From Medicago truncatula (lineage: Eukaryota; Streptophyta; Magnoliopsida; Fabales; Fabaceae): a stretch of DNA of 64,000 bases. The DNA lies in assembly GCF_003473485.1 (NCBI RefSeq), contig NC_053042.1, forward strand, positions 3,112,501-3,176,500, in the 5' to 3' direction. The position numbers were made by a program, and so were the translations under genes. This document shows positions 49,222 to 59,979 of this stretch, one piece after another. The stretch's first letter is position 1. Every line of letters begins with the position of its first letter. Under the pieces are notes generated by a model, which saw only the letters and a program-made list of their open reading frames with translations, had not been told where the DNA came from and ran no database searches.

Positions 49222-49230
49222 TATTTATGG
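49222..49230 (-). promoter_or_regulatory. TATA-like box of the ENODL gene
   Basis: The minus strand reads CCATAAATA about 122-130 bases upstream of the ATG at 49100, in a good position for a short leader. Confidence 0.5.
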
Positions 49231-49847
49231 TGGTGTGATGAGAAAGTAGCCGTTGTGTGATGTTGGGAATAGTGAAAAGAAAGTTCTGGATTGCTGACTG
49301 TGGGACCCACTAGTTTTGTTTTCTTGTAACTTGTTTGTGCATGCATAGAAAGTAACGGTCAAAAAATGAATGGTCTTCTTGGTACTGGCTAGTCAAGAAA
49401 TTAGAAAGGGTAGAGTAAGAGGAGAAGATATTTAGGAGGAATGAATATAGAATGGTGAATTTTGTTTCATCAAATAATTTGAATTTGTGAGAATCCTATG
49501 TGGATAAATCTTCTCACTTCAATATAGTAGTAAATAAAAGTTGAGATTTATAAGATGAAGAAGCATATTTATAACTAACTTTAAAACACAAAAACTAAAA
49601 TAAAATAAGAAAGACACAACTTATAGTCTTATACTATAAGAGAGAAAACATCGTTTTGCTCAACAAAAAAAAAAAAGAAGAAAAAAAATATCTTTAAATG
49701 AATTCATCCGTTTCCATTTTCATTAAGATGATCAATGCAATTTAAGAATTCTTAATTATTGAAAATAAACGATAACAGAAAAAAAAAAATAGAATAAGAA
49801 AGGTTTCTTCAAGCCAAATTAAATTATGTTTGGAGTTGGATTTTGGC

Positions 49848-50055
49848 CCAGTTTTGTTTGAGCTTATGAAAAATAACTTATGTAAATAAGTAAGCTTTTA
49901 TTTTAATTTATAAGATCTTACTAACGAAAATTGTATCTTCATAAATGGTTTTTTCATAAACTACCTTAAAAACTTATAAACAAAACATAAAAATTTATTT
50001 ATTTGCATAAGCTGTTTTATATAAGCTATAAAATAAGCTAATTCAAACAAGCCCG
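49848..50055. mobile_element. MITE-like 'ataagc' element, intergenic
   Basis: The left end TTTTGTTTGAGCTTATG and right end ATAAGCTAATTCAAACAAGC are inverted copies with AT-rich AGCTTAT-containing interior. Third member of the family in GPX intron 1 and C1D intron 3. Confidence 0.6.
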
Positions 50056-50568
50056 CTGATTTATTTTTTTAACCATGAAGTGGTGATAATATATACTCCA
50101 CTTTGAATTATTTTATTTAAGAATCAAACTCGAGTTTTTTCAAATGATATGTTACTGGTGGAGATTATTAACTACTTGAGTTCAATCGTTTGATTGAAGT
50201 TTGGTTGATTTTGAAAGGGTACGAGGTTAAAGGGGTAAAAGTCAAGCACAACAAACAAACTTATAAGTGATAGTTTATAGCTTAGAAACTCAGATCATCC
50301 ACAATGGTGGTACCTAACTTCATAAATGTTGGTACATGTTAGGTACCACCAATGGAGGAAAACAATTTGAGTGTTTAATGGATTGATGGTTTCAAATTAG
50401 CATTTCGTCTATCCACAAGTCCCACATCTCTTTAGTATTAAAAAAATGAAATATAATATTGTAGAATTATTGGTAGATGATTACTGAGTCCTCTTTAAAA
50501 ATTTATGATGTACTAGGTTGGAGGAATTGCGTGCTTATTAAGTATTATTATTAAAAAATTATAAATTA

Positions 50569-51120
50569 ATGGTTACTCATCTTGAGCATCATCCTAAGGC
50601 AATCATTACTTTTCACTTTGTGTTATCAAATGTCACGGATGAAATTATGGATACGTCTACATTGGATGGAAAGAGACCTATTCTTGAGTCGGTGCAGTCT
50701 AAAATTGTTGATGTTGATTCTCCTTCTGTGAGGCCGTCCCAGATAACTTTGACGTTGGTAGATATCAGTCATGATGACACTGGTTCAAAGAATGACATAC
50801 ATGAGCATCAAGTTGCTAAAATGTCTAATGATATTGAGCATGAACATGAAATTGTTTCGGAAACGCCGTTAGAAGTATCACCATAACACATCTAATTTTA
50901 AGTAGCGTTGCTCAAAAAGATCTTACAATTATTCAAGAAGTTTTTGACTCTAGAAAGTCCTGAATAGAATGTTGAGAATACAAGTTTTACACCTTATGTT
51001 TTGAAAAGTTACCAAAAGAAGATGAAGTCCAAAATTAGAAATATCAAATACAATACTTGTGCAAGCGAGATCATATCAAATATTACTCATGAAGGCTCTC
51101 TTTTGGATCATTAGGGGTGT
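50569..51120 (+). pseudogene. Broken ORF, possibly a LINE ORF1 tail
   Basis: An open frame at 50569-50886 (105 residues) holds IMDTSTLDGKRPILESVQSK and an acidic, His-rich end. After frameshifts, further coding-like words follow, among them SFTPYVLKSYQKKMKSKIRN and YNTCASE, which resemble the C-terminus of plant LINE ORF1/gag-like proteins (FTPVLSKSQKKK...TRSRG). No zinc knuckle is visible. The assignment is by motif resemblance only. Confidence 0.35.
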
Positions 51121-51499
51121 TGCATTGTCATTCTTTCTTGTTTGACTCGGGATGTTATGGTTTGGGAAAATTTGACGGATGAGAAAATTCATTTGTTTTT
51201 AAGGGATCGGCTAGATTTGCTCGATTCTTTTAGCTATGTTTTATGTTCTTCTTATCTTTTTTTTTGTTTCCTTGGGTACGACACAACCCTCCTAACTCTT
51301 TGTATTTCTTTCTCTTTTATTAATAATTTTTTTAGAATGCTGGTAAGGGATCTGTGGTTCTAGGGGTGTCAACCTAGTTGAGATGTCTATTGTCACTCTA
51401 ACGCAAGTTCATACTTTTGTTTCATCTTGAAAAAAACTCAGATCTCACACCTTTGTGTGTAACACCTTTTATAGGAAACATAGGAACAATGAGGGAAAA

Positions 51500-52348
51500 T
51501 TAATATTCATTTTAGAGCAAATAGTCATTTTAGTCCCTAACTCTTCACATCGTTATCACAAAGGTCTCTGACTCAAGATTAAATACAAAGAAATCTCTGA
51601 CTCTCCACTTCCGTTATCACTTTAGCGTCTGAAGTTAAATAATTTTGTTAATTGATGATGTGACACATGTTTTACGATGGCATGACATATGAGGTGTCAC
51701 AATGACTAAAGTGAAAGTAGAAAATGATCATTTTAGTCCTTGAACCAAAAATTAATATCCCCAAATTGAATATCAAATCCCTAAATATCATCTAATTCTC
51801 TTTAGCCAAGTAAAAAAGATGGAAATCCTATTCTACCCATAAGGTAGATTTTTTCGTAACTCGAATTTTCCTCAAGATATTGTGCTTTATTTGTATCTTA
51901 GGTCTATGTAAGAACTTCAGTGACAATAAAAATGTGTTTGTTGTTATACTTCTTATCTTGATTTAAAGTTTGAGTTCAATCATATTAAACCGTTAGGTTG
52001 AGGCTTGCTAAATATTTATATTTAAGTTTAGACTTTATTCCCATTAATGACTGAACTACTACTACCAGTAAACAAAGTGTTTTATAGATTAGGAGTTAAG
52101 TGTGTAAGAATATTTTTATGCACGAGTAGTTGTCTTCTTCTTACTTTCAAATTGCTTCTATTGAATCATCTCTAATACCTAGAGTTTGCACTCCACTTGA
52201 ATGGTGATGTGTTTATTACTAGAAAGTATAGGGAATATAAGCATATGTTACATATAATGTGGCCATGATATAGTCCATGTAGTTGAAAATAAAAAATAAC
52301 GTCTTTCATGAATATAAGAATTAGGGGTGGAAGCAACATCAATGCCAT

Positions 52349-52384
<36 letters not shown>

Positions 52385-52710
52385 TTTTTTAACGTAAAGG
52401 ATATGGTAAAATGTGAATTAAAAATAAAAAATAATATAATATATATAGTAACGATAGTTTGTGAAAAGATTAAGGGTACAACAATTAAAAAAATAATAAA
52501 GTTGCATCAATATTTTAAAAAGATAATTATTTTGAGAAGAAAAAATTGTAAAATGAATCCCTCAAAAGAAATTGTAAAATGATTATTAAAATGAGATAAA
52601 GATTATTGAATTGAGAGTGATAAAATTAATGTAATTAAAATTATATATTTTATATTGTATTAGAAATGAAACGATTTATTCGTGATGAGTATTTTTTTTT
52701 TTACGGATAA
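51500..52710. other. AT-rich spacer with repeat fragments
   Basis: 51520-51750 contains TCATTTTAGTCCCTAACTC and TCATTTTAGTCCTTGAACC, direct-repeat arms of a dispersed legume-type repeat. A run of about 27 T lies at 52352-52379. No gene seen. Confidence 0.45.
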
Positions 52711-53034
52711 TAGATTTTTACCTCCTGAGATATAGACGACATTTGGTTTAACCCTCTGTCAAAAAATAAAATTGAAGATCCGTCCTTGTAATTTAAAGAT
52801 TTTTTGATTTTGGATCCTCTGTATATAAACTGTGCATTCTCGCTGATGTGGCAGGGGATAAACTAAATTTTGCCTATCAACCCATAAAAGCCTATTAATC
52901 CATAAATTTCTGCACAATCATATGTATCGAGGATCCAAAACAAAAATAAAAATAAAATTATAAAAGAAGATCTCCAAACTTCTTTTTACATGGAGCAAAC
53001 CAAATGTTGCTTATATGAAAGGGGTGAAATCCTA
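52711..53034. mobile_element. MITE-like element with inverted ends
   Basis: The left end TAGATTTTTACCTCCTGAGA...ACATTTGGTTTA and the right end (AAACCAAATGTTGC...GGGGTGAAATCCTA) are imperfect inverted copies. Length is about 324 bp, non-coding. It ends about 125 bases upstream of the ABRE cluster. Confidence 0.6.
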
Positions 53035-53157
53035 TTAACCCTATTTATTTATTTTTAACAAATGTTATAGAACAGAGTATAGAACAATTTTTATCTCCGA
53101 CGTTGGGTTTATTTTGATGCGCAAAAGAGGACACCTAAAAGCAAATATTCTGAGGAG

Positions 53158-53227
53158 CACGTGGCAGCTTCAATGACACGTAGCAACTACGTGTTGAGAA
53201 AACAGCCAAATTAACATGGTACGTGGC
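53158..53227 (+). promoter_or_regulatory. Cluster of four ACGT (ABRE/G-box-type) motifs
   Basis: Within 70 bases lie CACGTGGC (53158-53165), ACACGTAG (53176-53183), TACGTGT (53188-53194) and TACGTGGC (53220-53227). CACGTGGC and TACGTGGC are canonical ABA-response elements bound by bZIP ABF/ABI5 factors. The cluster lies 165-235 bases upstream of the ATG at 53392. Binding is inferred. Confidence 0.75.
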
Positions 53228-53320
53228 TAGGCAACATTTTTCTGTTGTCTTGTTTCGATTTAATAATAATAATAATTTGAAGCAAGAGTATTGCTACCAA
53301 ATAAAGTACCCTAACTAAAT

Positions 53321-53328
53321 TATACATA
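53321..53328 (+). promoter_or_regulatory. TATA-like box of the small membrane-protein gene
   Basis: TATACATA lies 64-71 bases upstream of the ATG at 53392 and 95 bases downstream of the last ABRE. Confidence 0.5.
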
Positions 53329-53391
53329 TCTTTAGTAAGTAACTAGAAGAGAGGATTGAAAATAAGCAAATAGAAGAAGAAAGAGATAAGA

Positions 53392-53715
53392 ATGAGTACT
53401 ACAAACGAAGATTGGAGAAAAAATGCAGAAACACACAAGATGAGTTCAGAAGAAGTAAAAGCAGCAGGAGTAGAAGCTTCAAAGAGACCACCAGGAAGTA
53501 ATCATGGCTCAGCTGCTGCTGGTGCAAATGTTCTTCATCAAAGAAAATCACTTCCATACAACTTTACTACGATGACTATTGGTGGTTTGCTTATTACTGC
53601 TGCTATTGGTTATACAGTTTTGTATACCAAGAAGAAGCCTGAAGCATCTGCTGTTGATGTTGCTAAGGTTACTGCTGGAGTTGCAAATCCTGAGGACACT
53701 CATCCTAAGAAATAG
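53392..53715 (+). CDS. Small single-pass membrane protein, seed/ABA type
   Basis: Single exon, 107 residues. The N-terminal half ([40 protein letters not shown]) is hydrophilic and conserved in plants; one hydrophobic segment ([20 protein letters not shown], about residues 62-80) is followed by a Lys-rich stop and a short hydrophilic tail. It resembles the uncharacterised Arabidopsis protein At4g31830 (from memory). The biochemical role is unknown. The ATG is the first in frame, with an A-rich leader. The ABRE cluster upstream suggests ABA- or seed-maturation-dependent expression, which is inference. No signal peptide is obvious; a tail-proximal anchor is likely. Confidence 0.88.
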   Translation: MSTTNEDWRKNAETHKMSSEEVKAAGVEASKRPPGSNHGSAAAGANVLHQRKSLPYNFTTMTIGGLLITAAIGYTVLYTKKKPEASAVDVAKVTAGVANPEDTHPKK

Positions 53716-53992
53716 TTTGTTTTAGTTACGATGCAAACTTTTATATTGCAACAAAAATACTATCGATGAAGTTAAAATTGTAGTTGTGATATGTGTTATG
53801 GTCTTTTTATATTGCGGATTGGAATTTAAAACCATGCTGGGCATAGTTGCTTTCTATATACCATACGTTGTTATATATTGATCCTTGTTTTAAATTTTTT
53901 AGTTCAAGATAGGTTTCTTTTCTTCTAATCTTTCTTATTATGGTTAAATGATTTTAAGGTTTCGGGAGCAGGATTTTGAACGACTATAAGTT

Positions 53993-54769
53993 AAAACAAC
54001 ATTATAAATAAGGGGGCTTCTACGGTGGGAAATTGATTTTTTTGAAAAAATTATTTTGTTTATCAAATAATATAACTGTTGATACCATGTCAACTAGTGT
54101 CATGTTGGTGGACCATTCTAAGACTTAACTTTACTTTATTACAAATCAGTCCACATACAATTTATTAAGAGGTATTTTAATCTTAGTGCACAAATGCGAA
54201 TATATATGTTGAAGGCGAAAAGTAGTATGAGGAGGATGTGATGATTTTTTAGAATTTTCATGTTTTTCGAGGAAATTGAAGAACATTAGTTTATAAAGAT
54301 TTAATTTTTCGGATTTCTAAGAAAAGGGGGTTTTGTTAATTGAAGGATCAAAACTTTGTGAAAATCAATTTAACTTCACTAAAACAACATTATAAATAAG
54401 GGGGCTTCTACGGTGGAAAACTGACTTTTTTAAAAAAATTATTTTGTTTAACCAATAATATAACTGTTGATGCTATGTCAATTAGTGTCCTCTTGGTGGA
54501 CCACTCTAAGATTAAACTTTACCTTATTACAAATCAGTCCTCATACAATATATTAAGGGGTATTTCAATTTTAATGCACAAATGTGAATCTATGTGTTGA
54601 AAGCGAAAAGTAGTATGAGAAGGATGTGATGATTTTTTTAAAATTTTCATGTTTTTCGAGGAAATTGAATAACATTAGTTTATAAAGATTTAATTTTTCA
54701 GATATCTAAGAAAAGGGGGTTTTGTTAATTGAAGATTGAAATTTTGTGAAAATCAATTTAACTTCACTA
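53993..54769. repeat. 388-bp tandem duplication
   Basis: Copy 1 (53993-54380) and copy 2 (54381-54769) both start AAAACAACATTATAAATAAG and end AATCAATTTAACTTCACT. They are about 90 percent alike by eye and directly abut. No coding frame is conserved between them. Confidence 0.93.
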
Positions 54770-56620
54770 AAAAAGTCATTCGCATGACTTTAACGTAGAA
54801 TTTTTCAATAATAATTAGGGTAATACTTCTATCACATTTAATGGATTTTAAACTCTCCATCCAAACGTAGTTTTAAATTAGTTTGTTTTTTTTTTTTTTA
54901 CATGAGAGAGAACTATTATTAAGAAGGAAACAAAAACCAAAAAAATTAAAAAAAATACGAAAGAAACCTACAACATTCGTTAATGAGTTTGTCTAATATG
55001 TGCAATATTACATATGTTAAGGTAATTAAAAGTAGCAAGTTTTTATTGAAACCAACAATTATTTAACAAAAAGTTATATATTTAATACAAAATGTTTAAG
55101 TTCTAATGTAAAGTTACTATTTTAAATTTCTTAAAAAAATAAAACATTAGCTAATATCAACTAGTACCTCCCATCTTGTGCATCATATTTCGGAAGAATA
55201 TGATGAAGAGAGATAATGGGCTTATTTGGTAAGAATGTTTTTGAGCTTACCATATTAGTTCATTTGATTTAAAATGACTCGTTTGATAATCGTCATTTTC
55301 TTATGAGTTTATAGTTTATTTTTATTAGCTTATAGTCAGGGCCAGTTCAATAATTTTTAAAAGTAATTTAAGCTTAAAGTAAGGTTGAATATATGAAGCA
55401 TTTTTTGTGAGAATAGGAGATCTTATTTCTAAAATCTAATGAAAACGTGGTTGAATATATGAGTCATTTTTTGTGAGAATATGAGACCTTATTTTTAAAA
55501 TCTAATGAAAGCGTGAGGAATTTAGTGGCCTTATCTTTGGGTCAGCTTTACTTATAACGGTTTGTGATAAATTAATTCAAGTAGGTCAAAGAAGCTTATA
55601 ACTTATCGTTATTTATTTTGATTTTACCCCATCAATCCGTCAGAAAAAAATAAGTATTAATCAAATTATATTACTTTTAAGTTATTTTATATTTATAAGA
55701 TGAGTTTTTTTATTATGTGTAAATTTGTACACTTTAAGAAATTTAAAGTGGTAAGTTTGTTTGGAACTTGTCTATTTTATATAAATAGATAACTTTTTAA
55801 TTCTTTTTTTTGACAAGATAACTTTTTAATTCTTAACATGTACAATATTGCACATGTTATACAAACCCTTATAAGATCGTTCAAACGTTAATTTTACCAA
55901 ACACATTCGGAGCTAAGGATTAATAGAAGAAACTGGAAAGAGAAGTTTTCAAGATGGTTGAAGAACTCCTGACATCCATGTCCTTTAGAAGATAGTTATT
56001 ATTTCTTCTATATAATAATAGAATCAAACTCCATATAGAGATGTTCATTTCCGTTCTTTAAAATAGGCCTGTTAGATAAACACATCCGCTCTTTACATGA
56101 TAGCACAACTTACTAGTTGTTTGAATTGATCGATATATGTAACTCAACATTACTTTATATAATACCTTCATTGCAGAGCATTTTTAACCCCCATCAAGCC
56201 TGGACACATGCCCCAACTCAACCCATACTCAGTGGCGGATCTCCATGAAAGTCTACGGAATCCCTTAAGGGGAAGTCACTTTTGTTCCTTCAACTTTAAC
56301 TCCGTTTGTAAAAGTAGTGTCCTCTTAATTTTGATCATTACACAAAATTTAAAGAGTCACATGCCATTATTTGACTAAATAACATTTTTGGTTCCCCAAC
56401 TTTCATGACGGACAATTTTGACCCCTCAACATTTACAAACTTATGGCTCCCAACACCGACATTGGTCTGGTTAAAATTAATTGGGAGTCACTATTGCAAA
56501 AAGAACTAAAGTTCGAGGCCAAAAGTTCTATTTTAAAAGTTTGAAGGTCAAAATTGCTGGTTTGTACAAGTTGGGGTCAAAATTTAATTTAACCTAAATA
56601 AAAACAAAGCTAGGCCTCTC
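54770..56620. other. AT-rich spacer with degenerate repeats
   Basis: Contains fragments of AGCTTAT-type repeats near 55222-55350, the 66-bp tandem repeat at 55383, and CTTCAACTTTAACTCC / AAGTTTGAAGGTCAAAA arms at 56290-56560 resembling a decayed inverted-repeat element. No gene seen. Confidence 0.4.
55383..55514. repeat. 66-bp tandem duplication
   Basis: GGTTGAATATATGA starts at 55383 and again at 55449, followed in each copy by CATTTTTTGTGAGAATA, GA(G/T)CTTATTT-like sequence and AAAATCTAATGAAA. Confidence 0.88.
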
Positions 56621-56627
56621 CAAAATG

Positions 56628-56640
56628 TTCTTGAAATTTC
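56628..56640 (+). promoter_or_regulatory. Heat-shock element
   Basis: The sequence TTCTTGAAATTTC is a perfect three-unit HSE (TTC-nn-GAA-nn-TTC), 145 bases upstream of the ATG of the small heat-shock pseudogene. Heat-shock factors bind this pattern. Confidence 0.85.
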
Positions 56641-56784
56641 AAGACATGAGTGGTGACAAAGAATCAATAGAGAGCATTTTCGAGACTTGAGTGATTCCGG
56701 TCTGCGGACTATGTGATCACACCGAGCATCTATAGCATTAAGAGCACTCAGTTCTCAATTTACAAAGTTCTCAACTTCATCAAA

Positions 56785-57094
56785 ATGTCGCTGATTCCAA
56801 GTTTCTTTGGTGGCCGAATGAGCAACGTTTTCGATCCCTTCTTCCTCGACGTTTGGGACCCCTTCAAGGATTTTCCATTCTCCAACTCTGTAGTTTCTGC
56901 TTCATTCCCTGGTGAGAATTCCGCATTTGTGAGCACAAGAGTGGACTGAAAGGAAACTCTAGAAGCACATGTGTTCAAAGCTGATCTTCCAGGGTTGAAG
57001 AAGGAAGAGGTGAAGGTTGAAATTGAAGATGATAAGGTTCTTCAGATAAGCGGAGAAAGGACCGTTGAGAAAGAAGACAAGAACGATCGATGGA
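56785..57094 (+). pseudogene. Class I small heat-shock protein (HSP20) pseudogene
   Basis: The frame starts [20 protein letters not shown], typical of cytosolic class I sHSPs, and continues into the alpha-crystallin domain ([38 protein letters not shown]). Two lesions disable it. The codon at 56947-56949 is TGA where the family has TGG (Trp of VDWKET), so translation stops after 54 residues. After NDRW at about 57094 homology ends abruptly, with loss of the rest of the domain including the conserved GVLTVTVPK end; repeat sequence follows. The only differences are a point nonsense change and a 3' loss, so decay is recent. The upstream heat-shock element is intact, so a transcript could still be made. 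Confidence 0.9.
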
Positions 57095-57099
57095 GCTTA

Positions 57100-57144
57100 A
57101 AAGGGACTAATATGAAAGGGACTAATATAAAAGGGACTAACTTG
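57100..57144 (+). repeat. 15-bp triplicate at the HSP20 breakpoint
   Basis: AAAGGGACTAATAT(G/A) occurs three times in a row (57100, 57115, 57130), exactly where sHSP homology stops. AAAAGGGACTAATATGA also occurs at about 57785 in a WAT1 intron. Confidence 0.9.
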
Positions 57145-57292
57145 AATACAATTGATTTTTTGTGTTGCACACAGTCAATATAAAATGCCATTGATGTACA
57201 AAATGTTGAAAGCGTACCAAAGAAATAAGCTTAAATTATCAACTACAACTATATTTATCATTTACATCTTCAAGAATCATTATGTCTGATTC

Positions 57293-59946
57293 CTACTCTA
57301 TCACATTTGAGACCTTCAACAAAGGAGTCTTGCTATTTGATGGAAGTGGAACTCTACCTATGTCAAACTCATCATTCGATTCTTCTTTGGATTTCCCCCA
57401 TAAAACAGCATAAAATCCTATCGATATTATTACTGCTCCAACAACACTGCAAACATTTGAAAAATGAATTGCATTTGTTAAAAATGCACATAATAAAATA
57501 CACTAAATGAGGCAATTTTCTAGAATAATTAAAATTTAACAAAAAAGTAAGGGAATGAAATTCGTACGTTCCAAAATGCAGTGCATCACCAAGAAATATA
57601 GCACTAAAAGATGCAGCAATAGCTATTGACAAAGGCTTAAAGAGTGATATATACACAGGGCCTTTAATATGGAGTCCCCAAGTATGAACCAAACAACTTA
57701 GTCCTGTAGAAAAGAATCCCTGCATGAAGATGAAAATTTTCAGCTCGAAATTGTTGATTGTTATTTGGTTCAAAAATTTAATTCAAAAGGGACTAATATG
57801 ATAAAAATATTTCACAAATTATAAGTAATTTTTTTTTAATTCATAAATTAAATTTAAAAAAAAAAAATTACAAATTGAGATAATTAATTTCTTTACCGAG
57901 CATATGATGGAGATCATTGTTATATCAGGATTTATCTTCCAAGCACTCAAGTTTGGTTCTAGTAGTAAGCATATTGGTATAGATACTAGTACTCCACATA
58001 AGTTGTATAAAAATACCACAATAATCTCTGCTGGATATTCTTTTATGACTGTAGTCTGTTTGCATGGAACAAAATTTTATGTTAGTAATTTATATGAAAA
58101 ACCGGAAATTCACAATGTGCCTCAAATCATTGTTTAAAGCTTTTTAGTGAATTCAATATACCTGAATAATGTACCATATTGGAACAATAAGAAACTCAAT
58201 AACAAGTAGAGATCCACCAAGAATCCAATTTGATTCTGTTGTTGAAGAAGTGATTGGAGAATGAATAATAGGTGGTGATTGTGTTGATGGTGAGGGTATG
58301 ATTATTGGACCCTTATAAAGAACAACTGTGAGAGCACCTAATATTGATACCGTAGAACCCAGGATTTTTGCTTGACTGCTTTTCCACCTTAATTTTACCT
58401 TCTCCATCCTTCATTTAACAACCATTATTGTTCACAAGACAATCTATTAAACAGCGCAATTGTATTTTATACATACTTATTCAGACAAACTCCGGGCCAC
58501 TGCCGATGATGAACATTTTGGTTCGGTCGGGTCAACAAAAAACTCTCCGAAAAAAATCTAAAAAAATACATATAATTATAATTTTATTTCATAAAAATTT
58601 CAACACTTAAACTAAACTCTGGTTTAAAATTTTAACACTTGAAATTAAGTTTAAACACTTTTAGATCAACACAAAATTTAAACTGCATTAACAAAAATAA
58701 AATACATCAATTGTTTTTGAAGAGTTGAGTTTGCGGGTTTAGAATCATAATTCTTTTACCCAAATCAAGTCATTTCAAGTTTGACCGGATTGGACATAAA
58801 CTTAAAACATATTCGGATAAAATATAGGTTAGTTGGTTTCGGTCATTGAATTAAACAATAGCGGAGGTCAAGGGGACTGACTTTTTTAATTTAATTTTTT
58901 GTTTTAATCGGATATTCTTTGCTCACAACAAGTGAAACTAATCCCTAGAGTTGGGTAGTAACACATTAGGCAACAAAACTATATCTCAAGAGTGTTAATG
59001 TTGTTCATTCTTAGGTAAGTGTTTGAAACTTTTGACTTTTGGTTAAGCTAAAAAAGACTTTTATCATCTCATTTAATTGCTCTTGAATCTATTTTTGGTT
59101 AATCGTTTTATTTGTTCACAGGTTAGGTTGCATTGATTTCACTAGTAGCAAAACTTCACAATATTCATCAAATTGTATGAATCATGTATTATCTCATTGC
59201 TAAATACAAATGAATTTCATGTATGTTTGACAAAGATCATATATATTATTGAAATTGTGACCAAGATCATATATATTGTTGAAATTGAATTGTAAGCATT
59301 TGAAAAATATCCCTTCTTGTTCAAGCAAGTGATTTCTTTCATATCTAGTTTTCAAGAGTAGAGTAAGAGAGATAGGCACCTGAAAATGATAGCTAGGATG
59401 AATGTAAAAGCAGGTATAAGGTTGGAAAGAGATGAAGCAAGAGTAGGTGTTGTGTATTCAAGTCCTTTATATCCAAAAAGCTGAGCTACAACTCTGCCTC
59501 ACTCACACAATTTATCAAATTAAACAAAATCAAGATCAATAATTATATTACTTAAAAAATGGTCAAAAACTCAAATTCATAAAGGAAGTTCACCCCAAAA
59601 CTCCAAGGAGAAAAATTCTGAAGATTAGAGACATGTTCAAAGGAGGAAGCCCTCTTGACCTTCATATATATGCATATTTAAGTTGTCAATAAACAAAATG
59701 ATTCATAGAGAAGAATGGTTCAATTACTAATAACTATGTAAAAAGAGATCACCATTTGATAAAGAAGGGGAGAGGCAAAAGGAGAACAAGAGTGGAGACA
59801 ACAAATGAATAGGCAATGAAGACATAGTAACTCAACCCTTTTTGAGTAGCTGCTTTGAATAGAACACTGACACCAACGTTTGTGCACTCTATTGCAACCA
59901 TTGCCGTGAATGGGAGCACATCCTTGTAACAATGCCTCCCTGCCAT
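57293..59946 (-). CDS. WAT1-related protein (UMAMIT/EamA transporter)
   Basis: Seven exons: 59946-59753, 59659-59594, 59493-59380, 58408-58162, 58055-57897, 57719-57568, 57446-57293, in phase, 361 residues. The family (nodulin-21-like, drug/metabolite transporter superfamily) has ten membrane spans in two EamA repeats and moves amino acids or auxin-related compounds; the founding member WAT1 is vacuolar. Seen here: [87 protein letters not shown], then a Ser/Pro/Thr loop, [80 protein letters not shown] and [12 protein letters not shown]. The Met at 59946 is used; an upstream in-frame Met at 59973 would add nine charged residues unlike the family. All expected segments are present. The substrate cannot be told from sequence. 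Confidence 0.93.
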
Positions 59947-59979
59947 CTCTCTCTCTCTCTCACTCTGCTTCACTTTCTC

